Source: Oleispirillum sp963668495
GTDB taxonomy: Bacteria > Pseudomonadota > Alphaproteobacteria > Rhodospirillales > Rhodospirillaceae
Assembly: GCA_963668495.1 (NCBI GenBank)
Contig: OY764545.1
Span: forward strand, 1,364,001-1,428,000
Direction: 5' to 3'
DNA: 64,000 nt
This document shows, one piece after another, positions 41,803 to 50,232 of the stretch (its first letter is position 1; the number at the start of each line of letters is the position of its first letter). The notes under the pieces were generated by a model. The model worked only from the letters and a program-made list of their open reading frames with translations, made no database searches and had not been told where the DNA came from. The translations under genes were made by a program, and so were the position numbers.

Positions 41803-42720
41803 ATGCTTGAATTGCTTCAAGGCCCGATCCTGAAATTGTTGCCAGACTTTGCCATCATTGGTCTTGGCGTTGTGTTGTCGCGTCGGATTGATTTTAAGGG
41901 CTGGGCCGCGCTGGATACCTTGAATTTCTATGTCCTGTTCCCGGCGTTGTTGTTTTCTGCAACGTCAAGCCGCCCGATTGCCGTTGATCGCTTGATGCAA
42001 GTGGGCAGCATGACCTGTTTGGTGGTGTTTGCCGGACTTATCATGATGTTGTTGCTGCGACGATTGGGGCCGGATAGTTGGCTCGAATTTGCCGCAGGAG
42101 CGCAGAATGCATGGCGATTCAGCACGCCACTGGCGTTCGTCGTGGCGCAAATCCTGCCGCCGGAGGTTCTGACGTTGCTGGCAGCGGGAATCGGCGTCAT
42201 GATTCCTTTGGTAAATGCCTTGGCAGTTTTGGTGTTAAGTCGCGGGAATGCAACGCGAAAGGAAATAGCGATTGGTGTGATCAGCAATCCCTTCTTCTTG
42301 GCGAGTGTGGCAGGGGTTTTGGTCAACCTGTCGGGGCTGAAATTGCCGGGGATATTGGATCATACCATTGACCGGGTCGCGCAGGCCGCGCTGCCGATGA
42401 TTTTGATGTCGATCGGTGCAGCTTTGAACTGGGAATTGGTTTTGCGTCCCAACCGATTCGCTATTGCCGTCCATACGGTACGTTTGGTGGCGTTGCCGGC
42501 TTTGGTTTGGGTCGTGGTCACTGCATTTGGATTACAAAGCACCTTGGCAGCGGCTGTGTTGCTGTATTCCGGTTTGCCGACATCCTCATCGGCTCACTTG
42601 TTGGCGGCAAAGTACGGCGCGGACCAAAGACCCGTTGCTGCAATTGTGACCCAATCATCGGTGTTGGGGTGTATTACCTTACCGTTGTGGGCACTGGTTG
42701 CGCTGACCTGGGTCTCTTAG
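41803..42720 (+). CDS. AEC-family transporter (auxin efflux carrier-like)
   Basis: 305 residues with about ten membrane helices in two inverted halves. Seen: PDFAIIGLGVVLSRRIDFKG, LNFYVLFPALLFSATS with the family Asn-Phe-Tyr start of helix 2, and in the second half NPFFLASVAGVLVNLSGLKLP and GLPTSSSAHLLAAKYG. Bacterial members move malonate, malate or similar anions. LysR gene divergent. Substrate not determined. Confidence 0.93.
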   Translation: MLELLQGPILKLLPDFAIIGLGVVLSRRIDFKGWAALDTLNFYVLFPALLFSATSSRPIAVDRLMQVGSMTCLVVFAGLIMMLLLRRLGPDSWLEFAAGAQNAWRFSTPLAFVVAQILPPEVLTLLAAGIGVMIPLVNALAVLVLSRGNATRKEIAIGVISNPFFLASVAGVLVNLSGLKLPGILDHTIDRVAQAALPMILMSIGAALNWELVLRPNRFAIAVHTVRLVALPALVWVVVTAFGLQSTLAAAVLLYSGLPTSSSAHLLAAKYGADQRPVAAIVTQSSVLGCITLPLWALVALTWVS

Positions 42721-42735
42721 AATACTCTGTACTGG

Positions 42736-44496
42736 TTACGTGATGTTTTCAGCCAGCACGAAACGATCCCGACCCGCGTCCTTTGCCTGATATAGGGCTT
42801 GGTCGGCGCGTTTGATGCAGTCTATGACAGCGTGATCCGTATCAGATATTTCTGCGACACCGATGCTGATGGTCGCGCTGAACGTAACGCCATTCTCTGC
42901 GCGGTAAGCTTCCGTACGAATGGCGTCGCAAATCCGCTGTGCCACTTCTTGGGCTGCTGTGCCGGGTGTGGCAGGCAAAAGGGCAATGAATTCTTCGCCT
43001 CCGTAACGACCAAGGTAATCGGTTTCCCGCAAGCAGGTTTTCAGGACTTCGACCGTTGCAATGAGTGTGTCGTCACCGACCTTGTGACCATAGGTATCAT
43101 TGACGGTTTTGAAGTGGTCAAGATCAAGCATCAGAATGGTAAAAGGTTCCCCTGTGCGACGGAAGAATTTGAATTGCCGTTGGCTAATATTTTCAATGGC
43201 TCTGCGGTTGAAGACGCCCGTCAGGCTATCCGTGTTTGCCATCGCCTTGAGTCTTTTTTCCAAGCGTAGACGTTCAGAAATCTCGCGAATCGCGCTGATG
43301 TATAGGATCTGTTTGTTGAGAACGGCCTCTGCGATGGTGATCTCAACCGGAACTTTGTGACCATCCTTGTGGCGGATGACCATTCTATGCTGTTTATTGT
43401 CATCTTTCTGCTGCGTGTGATCAAACAGCCATTTGGTCAATTCATCAGAATTATGCGGAAGCAAAGACGATATAGATTGGCCACAAACTTCGTCGACCGT
43501 ATAGCCGGATATATTTTCAACAGCCGCATTCATCAGTTGAATCACGCCATGTCCATCCGTAACAACAAGGCCATCGTTGGTCGTTTGCATGATAGTGCGC
43601 AAATACAGTTCACTGGCCTGTACGCGAAGACGTTGTTGCTGTAGCACATACCAAATTGCAGACAGGCAGATACTGACAAGTATGGCAACTGCACAGAATA
43701 TACCCATTAGTTTTGGGTTTACTCTCCACCCGGCTGTTGGCATGGCGGCCAATTGCCACGAACCACCGGGAACTCGCAGTTGGATTTGAATGCTGTCTTG
43801 TGCGAATAAAACAGGATCGCCATAGATCATGACATTGTCCAAATTCAGCGGGGTGGTGTTGCGCACGGCATAGCTGATATCCATACGGTGCAGGTCACCG
43901 TAAACATCCTGCAAAAGTTGCTCTATGTTAATGACCAGACTGATAATGCCCCAGTAATCGCCGCCATCTAAAAATACTGGTGTACGACTGATCAGGGCAA
44001 TGCCTCCTTGTGCCAGATTTACCGGGCCGGCAAGAACCGTGCTGCGGGTTTCAATGGCTTTTTGGACCGCAGGCCATTGTGACGGTATGTCCGGGTAATA
44101 TAGACCGATAGCGGCTTCATTCCCTTCGACCGGATACACATGTGCAATCCGATTATTCGGGGCAATGCCGATATTGCGTAAATTTGGGTTGATGTCGTGC
44201 AGGGACTTTAGGGCAGGTTGAATCCGGTTTTTGTATTCGCGGGGATAGGCGGTAATCAGGGCAATCAAGCCATTCGCCAGAAAGACGTTTGCATTGATTT
44301 CTGACTGTAACCGCGAGGCAACATCGACGGCATGGTGGGAAACCGAAGTACGCAGGCGTTCCTGTAGGTAATCCCGTTCCAGAACGATGATGAAAATGCC
44401 TAAGGCGAGGCTGAGACAAAAAATAAGGATGCTGCTGAGCAGTGACCGCAATTTCTGCCTTGCTATGAGCTTATGTGTCGCTTGTAGCATTGGCAT
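42736..44496 (-). CDS. Membrane diguanylate cyclase: CHASE-PAS-GGDEF
   Basis: 586 residues. Domains in order: membrane helix 17-38, periplasmic CHASE domain about 50-240 (VYPVEGNEAAIGLYYPDIPS, GPVNLAQGGIALISRTPVF), helix 263-287, PAS with PAC about 297-410 (GLVVTDGHGVIQLMNAAVENI), and GGDEF about 420-583. The active loop is GGEEF (499-503), an active-type variant, and RETD (490-493) is a product-inhibition I-site. It should make cyclic-di-GMP in response to an external signal, with feedback control. No EAL domain. Monocistronic, within the accessory block. Confidence 0.95.
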   Translation of the reverse strand: MPMLQATHKLIARQKLRSLLSSILIFCLSLALGIFIIVLERDYLQERLRTSVSHHAVDVASRLQSEINANVFLANGLIALITAYPREYKNRIQPALKSLHDINPNLRNIGIAPNNRIAHVYPVEGNEAAIGLYYPDIPSQWPAVQKAIETRSTVLAGPVNLAQGGIALISRTPVFLDGGDYWGIISLVINIEQLLQDVYGDLHRMDISYAVRNTTPLNLDNVMIYGDPVLFAQDSIQIQLRVPGGSWQLAAMPTAGWRVNPKLMGIFCAVAILVSICLSAIWYVLQQQRLRVQASELYLRTIMQTTNDGLVVTDGHGVIQLMNAAVENISGYTVDEVCGQSISSLLPHNSDELTKWLFDHTQQKDDNKQHRMVIRHKDGHKVPVEITIAEAVLNKQILYISAIREISERLRLEKRLKAMANTDSLTGVFNRRAIENISQRQFKFFRRTGEPFTILMLDLDHFKTVNDTYGHKVGDDTLIATVEVLKTCLRETDYLGRYGGEEFIALLPATPGTAAQEVAQRICDAIRTEAYRAENGVTFSATISIGVAEISDTDHAVIDCIKRADQALYQAKDAGRDRFVLAENIT

Positions 44497-44580
44497 CGCC
44501 TTTGTGCTGTTGCATCACTTTATATAAAGTACATTGTTAATCATATGATAAATGCCAAGAGGCGGCAAATCCGGCAGAGG

Positions 44581-45342
44581 CTATTTCCTTGGCAGGGAAC
44601 GCGACAGTGCAGTCAGCAAGCCATCTGGCAATGCGCGTAAAAGCCAGGCAATGGGTATCATGGGCCATGGGAAAATGATCCGCCCGCGGTTTTTGGATAA
44701 ACCCTTTTGTATGATGCGCGCTGCTTGCTCTGGTTCCAATAAAAAGGGCATGCTGAATGTGTTGCAGTCGGTCAAAGGCGTGCGGACAAAGCCGGGACAG
44801 ATCACATTGATATGAACGTTATCCTTGGCGGCATCGCTGCGGAGGGCTTCCCCCCACGTCCGTACGGCAGCTTTGCTGGCGCAATAGGCGGGCGCGCTGC
44901 CAAGCCCCCGGAAACTTGCCATGGACGACATCAAAGCAATTTGCCCATGCTGCCGATTTTGCATGCGCTCCAGAACCGGAAGAACTGTATTCAGAACCCC
45001 GGTCAGATTGGTATCAAAAATCTGGCGGGTTTGTGCGTTGCTTTCGTTGCCGCCGCTGGTTCCCGCAGAGATTCCGGCGTTGGTGATCATAAGATCAATG
45101 GGTGTTTCCTGATCAATAGCATGCAGGGTCGCCTGCATGGCATCACGGTTCAGCACATCGACCGCATGGCAATGCGCGGTGCTGCCTTTGCCGATGATTT
45201 GATCGGCAACCATGCGAAGCTTGTCTTGATCGCGACCGAACAGGTGTATGCTGCGCTCGGGGGCCGCATAGTGCCGTGCTAGGGCTGCACCAAGGCCGCT
45301 GGACGCGCCGGTGATGACAATGACGGAAGGGTGACAAACCAT
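44581..45342 (-). CDS. Short-chain dehydrogenase/reductase
   Basis: 253 residues. GASSGLGAALARHY for the dinucleotide, NAGISAG, the Ser in LMSSMASFRGLGSAPAY, YCASKAAV (Tyr, Lys) and NVICPGFVRTPLTD. The C-terminal part, with two hydrophobic stretches (FPWPMIPIAWLLRALPDGLL), resembles the membrane-associated SDR group (DltE/YqjQ-like). Substrate unknown. It closes the accessory block, divergent from yicC. Confidence 0.9.
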   Translation of the reverse strand: MVCHPSVIVITGASSGLGAALARHYAAPERSIHLFGRDQDKLRMVADQIIGKGSTAHCHAVDVLNRDAMQATLHAIDQETPIDLMITNAGISAGTSGGNESNAQTRQIFDTNLTGVLNTVLPVLERMQNRQHGQIALMSSMASFRGLGSAPAYCASKAAVRTWGEALRSDAAKDNVHINVICPGFVRTPLTDCNTFSMPFLLEPEQAARIIQKGLSKNRGRIIFPWPMIPIAWLLRALPDGLLTALSRSLPRK

Positions 45343-45443
45343 GGATAATCTTCTTTAATAAAGCAGCGGCGTAAGGGTGACAGATGACGGCAACGCAGGT
45401 ATAAACCTGACACGATTACCACCGTAGACATAACGGAGCGACC

Positions 45444-46367
45444 ATGACAGCAAAAGATACGGCTCCTTTACAGAGCATGACAGGTTATGCCCGATCCGAA
45501 GGACGGGATGACGGTCTTGGGCTGGAGTGGGTCTGGGATATTCGCAGCGTCAACAGTACCAAGGGGCTGGATATCCGCTGCCGTTTGCCATCCGGTATGG
45601 ATAGCCTTGAAAAGCAGGTTCGTGAAGCTTTGTCCGGCTGTTTTGTTCGTGGTTCTGTCCATGTTTCGCTGCAAATCAGAACCGATATTGCGCAGGCCGC
45701 GTGGCAAATCAACGAAGAATGGTTGCAAACCCTTGTGGAGCAAACAAAACACTGGTGTCGTCGCCACCCTGATGCGCTAAGTAAGCCGACCTTTGACGGG
45801 TTGTTGCAGGTCAAGGGCGTGATTGAGGCTGCGGACCCGGTCCAGACCGTGGAAGATAATTCAGAGGCTGTGATCGCATGCCTGCGTCAGGCACTGGATG
45901 CAGTGGTGGCAGAGCTTTTGCTCGCCCGGTCACAGGAAGGTGCCAAGCTTTACGACGTTGTGGATGGCCTGATTGCGGATATTTCCGGCTTGATACAGCA
46001 GGCGGAGGATTGCTCTGCCGCCCGCAGTGATGCCATAAAAGCCCGCCTGCAACGTCAGGTCCACGAGATGATGGAGACCCAGTCCGAAATTTCGTCGGAT
46101 CGATTGGCGCAAGAATTGGCTATTTTGGCTACCCGCTATGACATTCGTGAAGAACTGGATCGCCTGAAGATTCATGTGGTTAGTGCTCGCGAGTTGCTGG
46201 CACAGGGTAAAGGAATTGGTCGCAAGTTTGATTTCCTGTGTCAGGAATTCAATCGCGAGGCCAATACGTTGTGCTCCAAGTCTTCTGACAGCAAGTTGAC
46301 GGCGGTGGGGCTTGAATTGAAAACAGTTATAGATCGTTTGCGTGAGCAAATTCAAAACATCGAATAG
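45444..46367 (+). CDS. YicC-family endoribonuclease
   Basis: 307 residues. Seen: MTGYARSEG near the N-terminus, WDIRSVNSTKGLDIRCRLPS, RGSVHVSL, and the C-terminal DUF1732 part (EELDRLKIHV, LAQGKGIGRKFDFLCQEFNR, NTLCSKSSD). YicC acts as an RNase on small RNAs in E. coli. GGAG lies before the ATG. gmk follows after 7 bases; yicC-gmk is a conserved pair. Confidence 0.95.
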   Translation: MTAKDTAPLQSMTGYARSEGRDDGLGLEWVWDIRSVNSTKGLDIRCRLPSGMDSLEKQVREALSGCFVRGSVHVSLQIRTDIAQAAWQINEEWLQTLVEQTKHWCRRHPDALSKPTFDGLLQVKGVIEAADPVQTVEDNSEAVIACLRQALDAVVAELLLARSQEGAKLYDVVDGLIADISGLIQQAEDCSAARSDAIKARLQRQVHEMMETQSEISSDRLAQELAILATRYDIREELDRLKIHVVSARELLAQGKGIGRKFDFLCQEFNREANTLCSKSSDSKLTAVGLELKTVIDRLREQIQNIE

Positions 46368-46374
46368 GACTCAA

Positions 46375-47046
46375 ATGCCGTTATCCACGCCCAATTCCTC
46401 GCCGTCTTCGCTGGTCAGCCGTCGCGGGCTGTTGTTGGTTCTATCGTCCCCGTCCGGTGCGGGAAAGACGACGATTGCCCGAAATCTTTTGGCAAATGAT
46501 CCAGACTTGGTGTCGTCGATTTCCGTGACGACGCGCCCGCAGCGTCCGGGCGAGGTCGATGGCAAGGATTACCACTTCATTACCCGCGAGAAATTTGCAG
46601 AGATGCAGGAAAATGGCGAGCTTTTGGAGCATGCCAAGGTCTTCGGTAATTTTTATGGAACGCCAAAGAAGCCGGTTGAAGACTGCCTGCAACGCGGTAA
46701 GGACGTGTTGTTTGATATCGATTGGCAAGGGGCGCAACAACTGGAAGAACGCATGCCCATGGATTTGGTGCGCGTGTTCGTATTGCCGCCGTCAATGGTG
46801 GAATTGGAACGGCGACTGCGGTCCCGTGCCAGTGACCCGGATGATGTGGTCCAACTCCGCATGTCCAAGGCTACGGATGAAATGAGCCATTGGATTGAGT
46901 ACGATTACATTATCATCAATAAAGATGCGGATAGCAGCACGGATCAAGCAACGACAATCCTGCGCGCCGAACGCCAAAAACGTGCCCGTTTGATCGGGAT
47001 GCACGACTTTGTTGCCAGCATGCGCGGCAACGAAGACGACGAATAG
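46375..47046 (+). CDS. gmk: Guanylate kinase
   Basis: 223 residues from the ATG at 46375. Makes GDP from GMP and ATP. Seen: LSSPSGAGKTTIARNLL (P-loop), SVTTRPQRPGEVDGKDYHF, DWQGAQQL and RRLRSRASDPDDV. A 20-residue Ser/Pro-rich N-terminal extension precedes the core. The start was preferred over an upstream GTG because that would overlap yicC. Convergent with rsmA. Confidence 0.97.
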   Translation: MPLSTPNSSPSSLVSRRGLLLVLSSPSGAGKTTIARNLLANDPDLVSSISVTTRPQRPGEVDGKDYHFITREKFAEMQENGELLEHAKVFGNFYGTPKKPVEDCLQRGKDVLFDIDWQGAQQLEERMPMDLVRVFVLPPSMVELERRLRSRASDPDDVVQLRMSKATDEMSHWIEYDYIIINKDADSSTDQATTILRAERQKRARLIGMHDFVASMRGNEDDE

Positions 47047-47056
47047 CCTCTCAGGC

Positions 47057-47887
47057 TTATTCGCCGTTTCGTTCCGTATAACAGCGGGCCAGTGCGCAGA
47101 AGTCCGCAATGGACAGTGTCTCGGCCCGCAGTTGCGGGTCAATCCCCGCGGCTTCGCACAACTCGGCACCCCCCATGCTTTTCAGGCTGGCTCGCAGCAT
47201 TTTGCGCCGTTGCCCAAATGCGGCGGCAGTGACTTGTTCAAGCACTTTGCGTGGGGCCGGAGCCAACGGTTCGGCTCTGGGTTCCAAGCGTACAATGGCT
47301 GATGTCACCTTCGGTGGTGGTGTGAATGCAGATGGGTGTACGTCGAAAAGATGCCCCACTTGGCACAGCCATTGGCATAGGACGCTAAGGCGACCATAGT
47401 GCTTGCTGCCCGGTGTGGCGACAATGCGTTCGACCACCTCTTTTTGCAGCATAACCGTAATGCTGCTGTAATCTTCCGGTTTTTCCAGCCACTTGGTAAT
47501 CAGTGTGGTGCCAATATTATAGGGCAGGTTGGCGGCAATTCGTCGCGGTGCCGGGCCCAAATCTGCGGGGTTAATCTGTAGGGCATCTTCGGAAATGACT
47601 CGCAGTTTGCCGGGGTAGGCTTGGGCTATCTGCGCCAAAGCCGGAAGGCAGCGTTCATCCCGCTCAATTGCAACCAGATTTTGTGCCCCTTCCAGCAACA
47701 GGCCTCGGGTCAATCCACCCGGACCGGGGCCGATTTCGATGATGGTTCCCTGATCCAGCGGCCCGGCAGAGCGGGCAATACGGCAGGTTAGGTTCAGGTC
47801 CAACAGGAAATTCTGCCCCAGGTTCTTTTTGGCGCGCAGGTCGAAGTCAGCAATGACCTCACGAAGGGTTGGAAGCGTATCGGTCAT
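47057..47887 (-). CDS. rsmA: 16S rRNA (adenine1518/1519-N6)-dimethyltransferase
   Basis: 276 residues. RsmA (KsgA) dimethylates two adenines near the 3' end of 16S rRNA. Seen: KKNLGQNFLLDLNLTCRIA, the SAM motif IIEIGPGPGGLTRGLL, ANLPYNIGTTLI (catalytic NLPY) and the C-terminal helical region. The start overlaps the pdxA stop by four bases. The pdxA-rsmA order is conserved. Confidence 0.97.
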   Translation of the reverse strand: MTDTLPTLREVIADFDLRAKKNLGQNFLLDLNLTCRIARSAGPLDQGTIIEIGPGPGGLTRGLLLEGAQNLVAIERDERCLPALAQIAQAYPGKLRVISEDALQINPADLGPAPRRIAANLPYNIGTTLITKWLEKPEDYSSITVMLQKEVVERIVATPGSKHYGRLSVLCQWLCQVGHLFDVHPSAFTPPPKVTSAIVRLEPRAEPLAPAPRKVLEQVTAAAFGQRRKMLRASLKSMGGAELCEAAGIDPQLRAETLSIADFCALARCYTERNGE

Positions 47888-48921
47888 TGGTTGGTAGCCT
47901 TGAAGCGTTGTTCCGCCATGCTACAGGCGGTTTGAATGGCGGCAATCAGACTGCCGGAGTGGGCATTTCCGGTTCCGGCAAGGGATAGGGCTGTGCCATG
48001 ATCCGGTGATGTGCGGATAAATGGCAGCCCCAATGTCACATTAACGCCACCAAAGAAATCCAGTGCTTTTAAAGGGATGAGGGCTTGATCATGGTACGTA
48101 CACAATGCGACGTCATAAGTTTCCCGCGCCGCCGCGTGAAATAGGGTATCAGCAGGCAGAGGGCCAACGATTTCATACCCATCTTGTCGCAGCCCTTGCA
48201 CAATTGGAGTCAAAAGATCCCTGTCTTCCGTTCCCATGGTTCCGTCTTCACCTGCATGGGGGTTGAGGGCTGCCAACACCATGCGTGGTTTTGCAATGCC
48301 GAAATCCCGCTGCAGCGCTTTGTGGACACTCTCCACAATTTGACGGATTGGAGTGCGGCCCAGACGTTCAGGGACGTCTGATAAAGCACAGTGGACAGTT
48401 AATGGCACCACACGCAGTCCTGGACACGCCAGCATCATGATGGGTTGGTGTCCCGGTCCTGCCAGTTGTCCAAGGTATTCCGTATGACCGGGGTGTGGAA
48501 ACCCGGCAGAGGTTAAAACAGCCTTGTGAATTGGCAAGGTGACAAGTGCAGATGCGGCCTCGGATTGGCACAATTTGACGCCGTGGGCAATGGCTCCGGT
48601 AACCGCGGCAGCATTATCAACCGATGGCATTCCCATTACGTCAGGGTGTTTCGTGGCAATGGGAATGACAGGCAGGGCTTGACGAAATGTGCAGGCGACA
48701 GCTTCCAAATTGCCGTCTTCCGGGCAAATATGCAGCGGTACTGAAATCCCCAGATTGCGGCTGCGCAGTTCCAGAACCTTGGGGTCGGCAATTGCGGCAA
48801 AAGGCGGTATGTCTTTCCGGTCTTGAGCCAACTGCCAAACCTGCAAAATTAGGTCTGGTCCGATTCCGGCAGGCTCCCCCATGCTCAGCACGGGGGGAGC
48901 TATGCGATGACCAAAAGTCAT
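47884..48921 (-). CDS. pdxA: 4-hydroxythreonine-4-phosphate dehydrogenase
   Basis: 345 residues. PdxA acts in vitamin B6 synthesis. Seen: SMGEPAGIGPDLILQ, LPIHKAVLTSAGFPHPGHTEYL with conserved His, LNPHAGEDGTMGTED and CTYHDQALIPLKAL, with metal-binding His residues. It overlaps surA by one base at its start and rsmA by four at its end, so translation is tightly coupled. Confidence 0.97.
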   Translation of the reverse strand: MTFGHRIAPPVLSMGEPAGIGPDLILQVWQLAQDRKDIPPFAAIADPKVLELRSRNLGISVPLHICPEDGNLEAVACTFRQALPVIPIATKHPDVMGMPSVDNAAAVTGAIAHGVKLCQSEAASALVTLPIHKAVLTSAGFPHPGHTEYLGQLAGPGHQPIMMLACPGLRVVPLTVHCALSDVPERLGRTPIRQIVESVHKALQRDFGIAKPRMVLAALNPHAGEDGTMGTEDRDLLTPIVQGLRQDGYEIVGPLPADTLFHAAARETYDVALCTYHDQALIPLKALDFFGGVNVTLGLPFIRTSPDHGTALSLAGTGNAHSGSLIAAIQTACSMAEQRFKATNQ

Positions 48922-50210
48922 CAGATACGCACGTCAATCACAGCCGAGCGGCGGAGGTCACGCAACAGGCGATCTGCATTGCGGGCGAGGCGTTCGGACT
49001 GAATTTGCCCACGGATTTGATCTTTCGTCGGCAATACGTTTGGCAGGATGCGTTCACATACCATCAGGATCGTGTCCACGCCACCAAGGGACAAAAGCTG
49101 GCTTGGCTCGCCGACTTTTAATCCGTTGACCGCACTGGCGATGCTTTGCGGCAATTCCGAGACCTTCAGGCTACCCAAAGGCCCCGTGCCGGGGGTGCCC
49201 AGCGTCTTGCCGTAGGTATCAAACGTCTGACAGCCGCGCAAAGACTTGGAAATATAGTCTACCACCTTGGCTTGGTCACCGGACGACAGGGACTTATCGC
49301 CGGACAGAGGCAGTTTGATCTGACTGATGCTCAAACGGGCTTGTTTCGGGTCTGGCGCACTTACTGTGCGGCGGGCCTGAAGTTTCAGGATGTAGTAACC
49401 GCTGCTGGTACGGATCGGGTCAGAGACATCGCCTTCCTTCATATCGGCAAGTGCGCGATCCAGTTCTGCTTCCAATTGGCCCTGCGGAACCCAGCCCAAC
49501 ATGCCACCGTCCAAAGCTGTCGGGCTGCGGGAAAACTGGCGAGCGGCTGCAACAAACGGCGCACCTTGGCGCAACTGCTGGACCAATTCGTGGGACAGAT
49601 TTTTAAGTTGCTCCGGGTTGTCGGCGGCATCAAACGGCAGATAGATTTCCGATACCAAATGTTCGGGCCTGCCGAGATTCTCTTCCATTTGCCGCAGGCG
49701 ATCGTTCACGTCTTCGTCGGTGATGCGCAATTGGCTGACGTATTTGCGTCCGACCGTTTTGGCCCAAAGCGCACTGATGCGAATTTGATCTTCGATGACA
49801 TTGAACGGCAGGCCAATGGATGCCGCAAGCCGCTGCAAATCGCCCGGTCGCATGCCATTGCTTTGTTCAATGTTCCGCAAGGCAGCGTTCAGGTCTTCAT
49901 CGCTGAGGCTGATATTCAATTTCTTTGCTTCTTGTTCTTGCAGACGTTCGTCAACCAAGGACCGCAAAACTTGTGGGGCCAGACGTTGTTGGTTCTCCGG
50001 CGTGTTGGGCATGCGGGAACTGTGCAGCGCCAGTCGCAGGCGCATAGTCAGGTCCATAACCGATACAATGTCGTCATTGACGACCGCAGCAATCCTAAGG
50101 GCAGAACTCTGGGCATGGGCCGTTGAGGCCGACATTAGGGCCGAGAGTGTCAGCGTGACCGCCAGCAGCAGGGAGGAAAGGGTCGTTCCAAGGCGCGCTG
50201 TTCGTATCAT
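48921..50210 (-). CDS. surA: Periplasmic chaperone/peptidyl-prolyl isomerase SurA
   Basis: 429 residues from the ATG at 50210, chosen because a clean signal peptide (hydrophobic 10-30, cleavage near AHAQ at 33-36) begins there; an upstream frame of 21 codons is not needed. SurA N-domain (IAAVVNDDIVSVMDLTMRLR), then a parvulin-type domain (LDGGMLGWVPQGQLEAEL, SSGYYILKL). It folds outer-membrane porins, including LptD made by the next upstream gene. 22 bases downstream of the lptD stop. Confidence 0.95.
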   Translation of the reverse strand: MIRTARLGTTLSSLLLAVTLTLSALMSASTAHAQSSALRIAAVVNDDIVSVMDLTMRLRLALHSSRMPNTPENQQRLAPQVLRSLVDERLQEQEAKKLNISLSDEDLNAALRNIEQSNGMRPGDLQRLAASIGLPFNVIEDQIRISALWAKTVGRKYVSQLRITDEDVNDRLRQMEENLGRPEHLVSEIYLPFDAADNPEQLKNLSHELVQQLRQGAPFVAAARQFSRSPTALDGGMLGWVPQGQLEAELDRALADMKEGDVSDPIRTSSGYYILKLQARRTVSAPDPKQARLSISQIKLPLSGDKSLSSGDQAKVVDYISKSLRGCQTFDTYGKTLGTPGTGPLGSLKVSELPQSIASAVNGLKVGEPSQLLSLGGVDTILMVCERILPNVLPTKDQIRGQIQSERLARNADRLLRDLRRSAVIDVRI

Positions 50211-50232
50211 GATATGTACCCGTTCACAATTA

